This document shows positions 1 through 5,871 of a DNA stretch of 6,547 bases, piece by piece. The position numbers and the translations under genes were made by a program. The notes below the pieces were generated by a model that saw nothing but the letters and a program-made list of their open reading frames with translations, searched no databases and was not told where the DNA came from. How positions within the stretch are numbered: the first letter of the stretch is position 1; each line of letters opens with the position of its first letter. This DNA is from an uncultured Oscillospiraceae bacterium (GTDB lineage: Bacteria; Bacillota; Clostridia; UBA1212; UBA1255), in assembly GCA_902462635.1 (NCBI GenBank), contig CABQCN010000082.1:1-6547 (forward strand). The letters run 5' to 3'.

Positions 1-357
1 GGCGAAGTCGGAAACGCCAAATGCGGGGATATTATGAAGATCTATTTAAAGATTGACAATGACGTCGTCACGGATGTAAAATTCAAAACATTCGGCTGCG
101 GCGCGGCCGTGGCTACAAGCAGTATGGCCACCGAACTGATTAAAGGGAAAACGCTGGACGAAGCGTTGCAGCTCACGAATAAAGCGGTCGCGGAGGCGCT
201 GGATGGCCTCCCGCCGGTGAAAATGCATTGCAGCGTACTCGCGGAAGAAGCGGTCAGGGCCGCTGTCGCCGATTATAAAAAGAAACAGGGACTCTACATC
301 GATCCGTTTGAAAACAGCGGATGCGACGGCTGCTGCAGCAGCTGCGGCAAACATTGA
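1..357 (+). CDS. nifU: NifU/IscU-type iron-sulfur cluster assembly scaffold protein (5' end outside window)
   Basis: The reading frame is open from base 1, so the gene starts upstream; the ATG at 34 is internal (it follows a CGDI motif and has no ribosome binding site). By comparison with IscU (about 128 residues), roughly 25-30 N-terminal residues are missing. In the family, this protein assembles 2Fe-2S/4Fe-4S clusters in the cytosol with sulfur from a cysteine desulfurase (IscS/NifS), whose gene is often immediately upstream; that position is out of view here. Visible family hallmarks, in window codon numbers: C8 and D10 in NAKCGD, C33 in FGCG, and H76-C77 in PVKMHCS, which match the three ligand cysteines, the conserved Asp and the conserved His of IscU. 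The LPPVK motif (70-74), site of chaperone HscA recognition in E. coli IscU, is also present. The protein lacks a C-terminal Nfu domain, so it is the short form. Oddly, it ends in an extra Cys cluster, CDGCCSSC (108-115), before GKH. tyrS follows after 35 nt on the same strand. Confidence 0.95.
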   Translation, partial: GEVGNAKCGDIMKIYLKIDNDVVTDVKFKTFGCGAAVATSSMATELIKGKTLDEALQLTNKAVAEALDGLPPVKMHCSVLAEEAVRAAVADYKKKQGLYIDPFENSGCDGCCSSCGKH

Positions 358-392
358 AAAAATAAAAACCATATTTTACAGGAGGAAGATCG

Positions 393-1622
393 ATGTCGAA
401 TATTTATGAAACGTTGGTGGAACGCGGTATTATTGCCCAGTGTACGAATGAAGAGAAAGTGAAAGAAATTCTCGATAATGCAAAAGTACCTTTCTACGTA
501 GGGTTCGATCCTACGGCGGACAGTCTGCATATCGGCCATTTCGTGCAAATCATGGTGATGGCGCATATGCAGCGCGCGGGCCACACGCCGATTGCGCTCG
601 TGGGCGGCGGTACGGGCAAGGTGGGAGATCCTTCCGGAAAAACGGATATGCGGAAAATGCTTACGGAGGAAGATCTGGCGCGGAATGTTGCCGGACTGAA
701 ATCGCAGCTGTCCCGTTTTATCGATTTTTCGGACAATAAAGCGCTGCTCGTAAACAATGCCGACTGGCTTTTAGATCTGAATTATGTGGAATTTCTGCGG
801 GATGTCGGCGTACATTTTTCCGTCAACAGGATGCTGGCGGCGGAATGTTTCAAACAGCGCCTGGAGCGGGGCCTGAATTTTATCGAATTCAATTACATGC
901 TGATGCAGAGCTATGATTTTTACAGGCTGTATAAAGATTACGGCTGTATGCTGGAATTCGGCGGGGACGACCAGTGGTCGAACATTATCGGCGGCGTGGA
1001 ACTCGTCCGAAGAAAAGAAGGGAAAGAAGTATACGGCGTAACGTTTTCGCTCCTGACGACGAGCGATGGCGTCAAAATGGGCAAGACCGTCAAAGGCGCC
1101 GTGTGGCTGGACAAAGAGAAAACGCCTCCGTACGAATTGTTCCAGTATCTGCGCAATGTTGCGGACGCGGATGTCATCAAATGCCTGAAACTTCTGACCT
1201 TCGTTCCGATCGAGGAAATCAGGGAAATGGAGCAGTGGAAGGATAGCAAGATCAATGAAGCGAAAGTGCGTCTGGCCTATGAAGTGACGAAGATCGTCCA
1301 CGGAGAGGCGGAAGCGGAGAAGGCGAAGGGGGTTGCGCAGTCTCTGTTCGGCGGCGACGGCAGCGCGGCGGATCTGGCGGCGACGGCAGTTCCCGCTTCT
1401 GCTCTGACGGATGGCGCAATTTCCGTAATCGACATGATGCTCCTGGCCAAATTGATTCCTTCTAAAGGAGAGGGACGCAGGCTGATTCAGCAAGGCGGCG
1501 TTTTCCTGGAGGATAGAAAGGTCGACTCCATCGATCACAAAGTCACCGAAGCGGAACTTTCCGCCGGCGTGATCCTGCGCAAAGGCAAGAAAGTGTTCCA
1601 CCGTTTTACGATGGACTCGTAA
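393..1622 (+). CDS. tyrS: Tyrosyl-tRNA synthetase (TyrS1 type)
   Basis: This 409-residue class I aminoacyl-tRNA synthetase activates tyrosine with ATP and charges tRNA-Tyr in the cytosol. The start is well set: AGGAGG at 380-385 lies 7 nt before the ATG. The catalytic Rossmann domain shows YVGFDPTADSLHIGH at 35-49, with the HIGH signature at 46-49. Y35 and D39 match the tyrosine-pocket residues Tyr34 and Asp38 of the Geobacillus enzyme. Q172 and D175 (QSYDF) and Q194 (DDQW) match its Gln173, Asp176 and Gln195. The second signature is KMGKT at 228-232, a non-canonical KMSKS motif of the kind usual in the TyrS1 branch (KFGKT/KFGKS). A C-terminal S4-like RNA-binding domain spans about 345-409 (LIPSKGEGRRLIQQGG). 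Length and domain order are normal for the family. The gene lies 35 nt after nifU and probably shares its transcript. No T-box leader, the usual control of Bacillota tyrS genes, fits in the gap. No hairpin terminator follows the stop. Confidence 0.98.
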   Translation: MSNIYETLVERGIIAQCTNEEKVKEILDNAKVPFYVGFDPTADSLHIGHFVQIMVMAHMQRAGHTPIALVGGGTGKVGDPSGKTDMRKMLTEEDLARNVAGLKSQLSRFIDFSDNKALLVNNADWLLDLNYVEFLRDVGVHFSVNRMLAAECFKQRLERGLNFIEFNYMLMQSYDFYRLYKDYGCMLEFGGDDQWSNIIGGVELVRRKEGKEVYGVTFSLLTTSDGVKMGKTVKGAVWLDKEKTPPYELFQYLRNVADADVIKCLKLLTFVPIEEIREMEQWKDSKINEAKVRLAYEVTKIVHGEAEAEKAKGVAQSLFGGDGSAADLAATAVPASALTDGAISVIDMMLLAKLIPSKGEGRRLIQQGGVFLEDRKVDSIDHKVTEAELSAGVILRKGKKVFHRFTMDS

Positions 1623-1646
1623 AGGACAGTATAAAATAAAAAGTAT

Positions 1647-1674
1647 TTGACAAAATATAGGAATGGTTTATACT
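1647..1674 (+). promoter_or_regulatory. Sigma-A type promoter for the riboswitch-pump transcript
   Basis: A consensus -35 box TTGACA (1647-1652) and a near-consensus -10 box TATACT (1669-1674) are separated by 16 bp in AT-rich DNA. The expected transcription start is about 1680-1682, a few bases before the 5' strand of riboswitch helix P1 (1685), so the transcript begins almost directly with the aptamer. The promoter starts 24 bp after the tyrS stop. The assignment is by consensus match; no transcript data are available. Confidence 0.85.
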
Positions 1675-1684
1675 GTAGAAGACC

Positions 1685-1785
1685 CATGAGGGAGTAGTTG
1701 GCACGCGCAATGCGCGCGGGTTTCAAGTTCAACACACGGCCTGCAGGATAAAAGGCTTGGCTTGGATTAAATAACCAGACTCATG
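1685..1785 (+). promoter_or_regulatory. yybP-ykoY family (Mn2+-sensing) riboswitch aptamer
   Basis: The leader carries the family's conserved elements in the right order. The P1 5' strand CATGAG (1685-1690) is followed directly by GGAGTAG (1691-1697), the conserved L1 sequence. A GC-rich hairpin follows (CGCGC 1704-1708 with GCGCG 1712-1716). Next come the conserved-looking TCAACA (1729-1734), nested helices CAAG (1724-1727) with CTTG (1761-1764) and GCCT (1739-1742) with AGGC (1753-1756), and finally AGA (1777-1779) followed by the P1 3' strand CTCATG (1780-1785). The helices are hand-paired, not computed. Established knowledge: yybP-ykoY RNAs (Rfam RF00080) bind Mn2+ between two docked loops and commonly precede Mn2+ exporters, including P-type ATPases such as YoaB of Lactococcus. 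The downstream gene here is exactly that type of pump. The P1 3' strand is shared with the following terminator, which implies an ON switch with metal. Confidence 0.9.
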
Positions 1786-1817
1786 TATATATGAACCATA
1801 TATACATGAGTTTTTTT
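1779..1817 (+). terminator. Riboswitch expression platform: intrinsic terminator
   Basis: A perfect 15-bp inverted repeat (ACTCATGTATATATG at 1779-1793, CATATATACATGAGT at 1797-1811, loop AAC) is followed by six further T residues (1812-1817), a classic factor-independent terminator. Its 5' arm contains CTCATG (1780-1785), which is also the 3' strand of aptamer helix P1. The terminator's 3' arm repeats the P1 5' strand exactly (CATGAG, 1805-1810 and 1685-1690). The two structures are therefore mutually exclusive at these six bases. Stabilising P1 with metal should disrupt the base of the terminator and allow read-through into the ATPase gene. It may also serve as the only terminator for tyrS read-through transcripts. 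Confidence 0.93.
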
Positions 1818-1831
1818 ATTGAAAAAAGCAG

Positions 1832-1837
1832 AAAGGA
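1832..1837 (+). promoter_or_regulatory. Ribosome binding site that sets the ATPase start at 1846
   Basis: AAAGGA at 1832-1837 sits 8 nt before ATG 1846, a good Shine-Dalgarno position. The upstream in-frame TTG at 1819 has no Shine-Dalgarno sequence. It begins two bases after the terminator's T-run and is preceded only by the terminator hairpin, so it is an unlikely start. Confidence 0.85.
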
Positions 1838-1845
1838 TTTTGGCG

Positions 1846-4497
1846 ATGAAGCATTATTTGAGCGAAGCGGAAGATGTACTTAAATCATTCAATGGAAACC
1901 GGGATGGCATCACTTCGGAGGTGGCGGCGGAGCGGGAACGTCAATACGGGAAAAATAAATTACAGGAAGCGAAAAAGACGCCGCTCGTCAAGCGCTTTCT
2001 GCAGCAGCTGGCGGATCCGATGATCCTTATATTGATTGCCGCTGCCGTGATTTCGGCCGTAACGGCTACCATTAATGGCGCAGAGGGATATGCCGACGTC
2101 ATCATCATTATGATCGTCGTATTGATCAACGCGATTCTGGGCGTTATTCAGGAAAGCAAAGCAGAAGCGGCGATCGAGGCGCTGCAGAAAATGTCCGCCG
2201 CGACGAGCAAGGTACTCCGGGACGGGCGCATTTCTATTATAAAGAGCGAGGACCTCGTACCGGGCGACGTCGTTTTACTGGAAGCCGGCGATGCGGTGCC
2301 CGCCGATGGCAGAATCCTTGAATCTGCCAGCCTGAAGATCGAAGAGGCCGCTCTTACCGGAGAAAGCGTTCCGGTCAATAAATATGCGGAACTGTTAAAA
2401 GGCCCGGAGGACGGAAAAGAAATTCCGCTCGGCGACCGGAAGAATATGATGTACATGGGAAGTACCGTGGTTTACGGCCGTGGCAGGGCCGTCGTTACGG
2501 ATACGGGAATGAATACCGAAATGGGAAAAATCGCAAACGCACTCACGCTTGCGGAGGAAGGCAAAACGCCGCTTCAGATCAAACTGACGCAGCTGAGCAA
2601 AGCGCTTACCTGGATCGTATTGGGTATCTGTTTATTTATCTTTGCGTTCAACATCATGAAAGCCGGAGATTTCCATTTTGAGCCGGTGCTGGATTCCTTC
2701 ATGGTTGCCGTAAGCCTTGCGGTGGCTGCGATCCCGGAAGGACTCGCAACCGTAGTCACAATCGTGCTTTCCATCGGCGTTACGAAGATGTCGAAACGAA
2801 ATGCGATCATCCGTAAACTGACCGCAGTGGAAACGCTCGGCTGCGCGCAGATTATCTGCAGTGATAAAACGGGCACGCTGACACAGAACAAAATGACGGT
2901 AGTAGATCATTTTGGCGACGACGAGGCTTTGCTTGGCAGGGCAATGGCGCTTTGCAGCGATGCGGAACTCGATCCGGAGAAAAACGATGCTACAGGGGAG
3001 CCTACGGAATGCGCGCTTGTAAATTACGCAAATGCGATCGGACTGCCGAAGGACGCGCTGAAAGCGGAATATCCGCGTGTTGCCGAACTGCCGTTCGACA
3101 GCGTACGCAAAATGATGTCAACGTTCCATTCTTTCGACGGAACGATTATACAATATACGAAGGGCGCTCCCGATGAAATTTTAAAACGGTGTACGAAATA
3201 TAGCGAGAACGGCGAAATCCGGGAAATGACGGATGAATTTAAAAATAAAATTCTCGCCGCAAACAAAGAAATGGCCAGCAAAGCGCTGCGCGTTCTGAGC
3301 GCTGCGATGCGGCAATACGATTCGCTGCCGGAAAATCCGACGTCCGAGACAGCGGAAGCGGAATTGATTTTCATCGGACTGACGGGGATGATCGACCCGA
3401 TCCGTCCGGAGGTCAAAGACGCCATCCGGGAATGTAAGAGTGCGGGAATCCGCGCGGTCATGATTACAGGAGATCACCGGGACACCGCGATTGCGATCGC
3501 AAAACAGCTTGGAATCATCGAGGAGGAATCGCAGGCGATCACGGGTGCGCAGCTCAATGAAATGAGCGACGAAGAACTCGACCGGCGGATCACGGAATTC
3601 GGCGTATATGCGAGAGTACAGCCGGAACATAAAGTACGGATCGTGAACGCCTGGCGGAAAAACGGTTATATTACCGCCATGACGGGCGATGGCGTCAATG
3701 ACGCGCCGAGCATCAAGAATGCGGACATTGGGATCGGCATGGGCATCACGGGTACGGATGTTACAAAGAACGTTGCGGATATGGTACTTGCCGATGACAA
3801 CTTTGCGACCATCGTAGGCGCGGTGGGAGAGGGGAGAAGGATTTACGACAATATCCGCAAAGCGATCCAATTCCTGCTTGGATCCAATATGAGCGAAGTA
3901 TTGAGCGTTTTCTTTTCCAGTATTTTTGGTTTTATCATATTGAAACCGGTCCATCTTTTGTGGATCAATCTGATTACGGACTGCTTCCCGGCGCTGGCGC
4001 TCGGCGTGGAAAAAGGAGAAGAGGATCTCATGAAACGCAAGCCGCGGGATCCGAAAGACGGAATTTTCGCAGGCGGCCTGGGAATCGACGTGATTTATCA
4101 GGGAATCTTGGTTTCTGCGCTGACCGTTACGGCATTTCTGATCGGCAGTTATTTTCAGAACGGCACATGGAGCTTGTTCAACGCGGACAGCGATCACGGG
4201 ATCACGATGGCGTTCTTAACCATGAGTATGGCGGAAATCTTCCATAGCTTCAATATGCGCAGCCAGCGCGGCAGTATTTTTAAGTTAAAAACACAAAATC
4301 TGTTTTTATGGGGCGCGGGTGTTTTGAGTCTGCTTCTGACGACGCTGGTTATCGAAGTCCCGTTCCTGGCGGATGCTTTTGATTTCGTGCAAATCGGATT
4401 CAGGGAATATGCGATCGCATTGGGCCTCGCGTTTGCCGTGATTCCGATTGTGGAAATAATCAAGCTGATCCAGAGAAGCGTATCGAAAAACAAATAA
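1846..4497 (+). CDS. P2A-type (SERCA-like) cation-transporting P-type ATPase, probable Mn2+/Ca2+ exporter
   Basis: This 883-residue membrane pump is of usual P2A length. Domains in order: N-terminal cation-ATPase segment (about 1-45); M1-M2 (about 48-105); actuator domain with TGES (171-174); M3-M4 with the ion-site motif IPEGL (296-300); P domain with DKTGT (phosphorylated D340); N domain with KGAPD (439-443); DPIRP; TGDGVND (613-619) hinge; then M5-M10 to the C terminus. Residues matching SERCA ion sites are all present: E298 (SERCA E309, M4), N681 and E684 (N768, E771 in M5), N708, T711 and D712 (N796, T799, D800 in M6), and E797 (E908, M8). Both sites I and II therefore look intact, unlike single-site pumps such as PMR1 or Listeria LMCA1. 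Sequence alone does not separate Ca2+ from Mn2+ as substrate. The Mn2+ riboswitch directly upstream favours Mn2+ efflux, perhaps with Ca2+. The start is ATG 1846 with AAAGGA 8 nt upstream; the earlier TTG 1819 lies next to the terminator T-run. The gene is monocistronic and convergent with the next one. Confidence 0.96.
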   Translation: MKHYLSEAEDVLKSFNGNRDGITSEVAAERERQYGKNKLQEAKKTPLVKRFLQQLADPMILILIAAAVISAVTATINGAEGYADVIIIMIVVLINAILGVIQESKAEAAIEALQKMSAATSKVLRDGRISIIKSEDLVPGDVVLLEAGDAVPADGRILESASLKIEEAALTGESVPVNKYAELLKGPEDGKEIPLGDRKNMMYMGSTVVYGRGRAVVTDTGMNTEMGKIANALTLAEEGKTPLQIKLTQLSKALTWIVLGICLFIFAFNIMKAGDFHFEPVLDSFMVAVSLAVAAIPEGLATVVTIVLSIGVTKMSKRNAIIRKLTAVETLGCAQIICSDKTGTLTQNKMTVVDHFGDDEALLGRAMALCSDAELDPEKNDATGEPTECALVNYANAIGLPKDALKAEYPRVAELPFDSVRKMMSTFHSFDGTIIQYTKGAPDEILKRCTKYSENGEIREMTDEFKNKILAANKEMASKALRVLSAAMRQYDSLPENPTSETAEAELIFIGLTGMIDPIRPEVKDAIRECKSAGIRAVMITGDHRDTAIAIAKQLGIIEEESQAITGAQLNEMSDEELDRRITEFGVYARVQPEHKVRIVNAWRKNGYITAMTGDGVNDAPSIKNADIGIGMGITGTDVTKNVADMVLADDNFATIVGAVGEGRRIYDNIRKAIQFLLGSNMSEVLSVFFSSIFGFIILKPVHLLWINLITDCFPALALGVEKGEEDLMKRKPRDPKDGIFAGGLGIDVIYQGILVSALTVTAFLIGSYFQNGTWSLFNADSDHGITMAFLTMSMAEIFHSFNMRSQRGSIFKLKTQNLFLWGAGVLSLLLTTLVIEVPFLADAFDFVQIGFREYAIALGLAFAVIPIVEIIKLIQRSVSKNK

Positions 4498-4504
4498 GGC
4501 GTCT

Positions 4505-5299
4505 TCAGAGAATCCGTTCCGGCAGGGGAGTCCGGTCTTTGTAATGCCAGACGTACGGGAAGCCGCAGTCTTTGAGAACCGCTAAATAAGCAGGGAAATT
4601 TTTGGCAATCCGGTCTTTGCCGTGTGCGTCGGAGCCGATCGTCACGATTTCTCCGCCGAGTTCTTTATAACGGATCAGCAGGCTGCGGTCAAACGGCTGA
4701 CGCAAATACGTGGAAGTGTTGATTTCAAATGAAATGTTTTTGGAAATTATAAATTTAAATATTTCATCGACGAGATCGGCATGATCTTTATAATAAAAAC
4801 GGGAATCCGGAAAATTAGCATATCTGACGATATAATCCAGATGTCCCATGGTAGAAAAATCATGGTACAAATGGAGGTTGGCAAGTACTTCTTCCAGATA
4901 TTCGCGGTACGCTTCGACTTTTGATACGCCTTCTTTGAAATACGTTCCGTAATAAGGGTCGCGGCGTTTGATCAAATGCGTCGAGCCGATCACATAATCG
5001 AATCGAAAACCGTCAAGCCGCCGTCTTGTTTCTTCGATTACATGAGGCTGCAGGCCGATTTCCACAGCGGTCAGGATTTCAATCCGATCCATATATTTTT
5101 CTTGCAATCGATGGATCGTACGGAAATATTCATTGAAATCATATTGGAATTCTTCTTCATGATTTACGTAGTCGACATCCAAATGGTCGGTGAAGGCAAT
5201 TCCGGATAGCCCGCATTCGATTGCGCGTAAAATGCCTTCTTCCATCTCCAGTTCGCTGTCGGACGAAAACGTGGAATGGACATGCATATCATAATACAT
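4505..5299 (-). CDS. PHP-domain phosphatase, histidinol-phosphatase (HisK/HisJ family) like
   Basis: This 264-residue cytosolic metalloenzyme has the length and layout of Bacillota HisK, which hydrolyses L-histidinol phosphate to histidinol in histidine biosynthesis. All the metal-binding motifs of the PHP fold are visible: HVHSTFSSD with H6 and H8; FTDHLD with D38 and H39; VEIGLQ with E80; STH with H108; MGHLD with H153; FEINTS with E192; and GSDAH with D224 and H226. The active site therefore looks complete for a trinuclear metal centre. The start is ATG at 5299, needed to retain the first PHP motif; a GGAG at 5312-5315 lies 12 nt upstream, a little far. No other histidine genes are in view, so it is either an orphan hisK or a related PHP phosphoesterase with another substrate; family membership is sure, substrate is not. 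Its stop is 7 bp from the stop of the convergent ATPase gene, with no terminator between them. Confidence 0.93.
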   Translation of the reverse strand: MYYDMHVHSTFSSDSELEMEEGILRAIECGLSGIAFTDHLDVDYVNHEEEFQYDFNEYFRTIHRLQEKYMDRIEILTAVEIGLQPHVIEETRRRLDGFRFDYVIGSTHLIKRRDPYYGTYFKEGVSKVEAYREYLEEVLANLHLYHDFSTMGHLDYIVRYANFPDSRFYYKDHADLVDEIFKFIISKNISFEINTSTYLRQPFDRSLLIRYKELGGEIVTIGSDAHGKDRIAKNFPAYLAVLKDCGFPYVWHYKDRTPLPERIL

Positions 5300-5306
5300 C
5301 AGTAAT

Positions 5307-5341
5307 CACAGCTCCGATAAAAATAAAAAGATTGAGCTGTG
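5307..5341 (-). promoter_or_regulatory. Inverted repeat overlapping the Shine-Dalgarno of the PHP phosphatase gene
   Basis: CACAGCTC (5307-5314) and GAGCTGTG (5334-5341) are perfect 8-bp complements separated by 19 bases. In the minus-strand mRNA the second arm covers three of the four bases of the GGAG Shine-Dalgarno (5312-5315), and the loop is U-rich. A folded leader could hide the ribosome site. The same DNA could instead be a dyad protein-binding site, or chance. Function is inferred only. Confidence 0.35.
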
Positions 5342-5370
5342 CCGATCGGGCAGGTACGGATTCGATCTAT

Positions 5371-5404
5371 CCAATTGAACAAAATACAAATTTTGTTCAA
5401 TTGG
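5371..5404. repeat. Perfect 34-bp palindrome (15-bp arms, 4-base loop)
   Basis: CCAATTGAACAAAAT (5371-5385) is followed by ACAA and its exact reverse complement ATTTTGTTCAATTGG (5390-5404). It lies between the last small minus-strand gene and the PHP phosphatase gene, 71 bp upstream of the latter's start. Neither side carries a T-tract, so it is not a standard intrinsic terminator on either strand. It could be an operator for a dimeric repressor, an mRNA-stabilising hairpin, or an atypical terminator for the minus-strand small-gene transcript. I do not recognise it as a known operator consensus (it does not fit CIRCE or the Gram-positive LexA box). Confidence 0.7.
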
Positions 5405-5412
5405 GGAAGAGG

Positions 5413-5448
5413 AAAAAACATAAAATCCCGCTTCCGGCCACTGGCCAG
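5413..5448 (-). terminator. Possible weak terminator after the small-gene cluster
   Basis: Read on the minus strand, a 6-bp GC-rich stem (CTGGCC, loop AGT, GGCCGG with one G-U pair; 5448-5434) is followed, after an 8-base spacer, by a T-rich stretch (TTTT at 5425-5422 and TTTTTT at 5418-5413). It begins about 25 nt after the stop of the last small gene. The spacer is longer than in a standard intrinsic terminator, so support is modest. Confidence 0.35.
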
Positions 5449-5472
5449 CCACAGCCACGTATTATATTCTAT

Positions 5473-5871
5473 TTAAAAGAAAATGTAAAGAAGCGCCATA
5501 ATCAAGAGATCGTAATCGCTGAGCATATTTTTATCCGCCCCGTTTATTTTCAAATTAAAACGCTCGATGACGAGAATTGCAATCAGCGCAATGAGAATCA
5601 GATCATCTGATAATATGTTGTCCAGCAGATGGTCCAGATCCAGATTACCAAGCTTTTTGAGATTAAAATTGAATAAACCGCCGCCTGGATTTTGCTTCTT
5701 TGGCGGCGGCAATTCCGAATGCGGAGGCGCAGGATCGCTTCCTTTTTTTTCTGATGATGGGCAGGCTGTCGGCGAAAAAACAATTACATTCTCGGCAGCG
5801 CACTTTTGACCGATGCGATGCATAGTTTGTTTTTTTTTGCTGTTTCGCCGAGCCTGTGAAGCGTGTCTCAT
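5473..5871 (-). CDS. Uncharacterised protein with Pro-rich linker and two short hydrophobic C-terminal segments
   Basis: I do not recognise a named family. From ATG 5871 the product is 132 residues. It has a basic, low-complexity N-terminus (RR, KKK), a Pro/Gly-rich linker (PAPP, PPPKK, NPGGG, about residues 47-65), a segment rich in Leu, Asn and Asp (FNFNLKKLGNLDLDHLLD), then two short hydrophobic stretches (LILIALIAILVI, about 91-102, and LLIMALLYIFF, about 122-132) separated by a polar loop. The protein ends in the second stretch. This suggests a small membrane-associated protein with a hydrophobic hairpin tail. It is the last of three same-strand small genes, 49 nt after the previous stop. 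The start is uncertain: TTG 5877 lies 10 nt after AAGGA (5888-5892), ATG 5871 lies 16 nt after it, and ATG 5823 has no ribosome site. The N-terminal half holds an A9 run (5830-5838 in mRNA sense) and an A8 run (5743-5750), so frame slippage or a sequencing error could alter this end. The C-terminal half is the more trustworthy part. Confidence 0.6.
   Translation of the reverse strand: MRHASQARRNSKKKQTMHRIGQKCAAENVIVFSPTACPSSEKKGSDPAPPHSELPPPKKQNPGGGLFNFNLKKLGNLDLDHLLDNILSDDLILIALIAILVIERFNLKINGADKNMLSDYDLLIMALLYIFF

Noticed and set aside
771..1601. Long minus-strand open frame (276 codons) opposite tyrS
   Set aside because: It is the antisense shadow of a clear tyrS gene, Arg/His/Phe-rich, with no ribosome site or recognisable motif.
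3181..4197. Long minus-strand open frame (338 codons) opposite the ATPase
   Set aside because: It mirrors the codon bias of the P-type ATPase gene and shows the Arg/His/Asp-rich composition of a shadow frame. The sense frame has every family motif.
4516..4545. CCGG...CCGG hairpin inside the 3' end of the phosphatase gene as a terminator for the ATPase transcript
   Set aside because: The stem is only about 4 bp with a long loop and a poor T-tract (TCTTT), too weak to call.
5371..5404. Palindrome as a CIRCE or LexA operator
   Set aside because: The arms do not match TTAGCACTC-N9-GAGTGCTAA or the CGAAC-N4-GTTCG consensus.
5221..5610. Plus-strand open frame of 129 codons across the phosphatase start and the intergenic region
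   Set aside because: It overlaps the well-supported 5' end of the phosphatase gene and the palindromes, and has no domain pattern or ribosome site.
5598..5783. Alternative minus-strand frame overlapping the hydrophobic-tail gene
   Set aside because: The product is a basic, Trp-containing low-complexity sequence without family features. The other frame gives the structured hydrophobic C-terminus.
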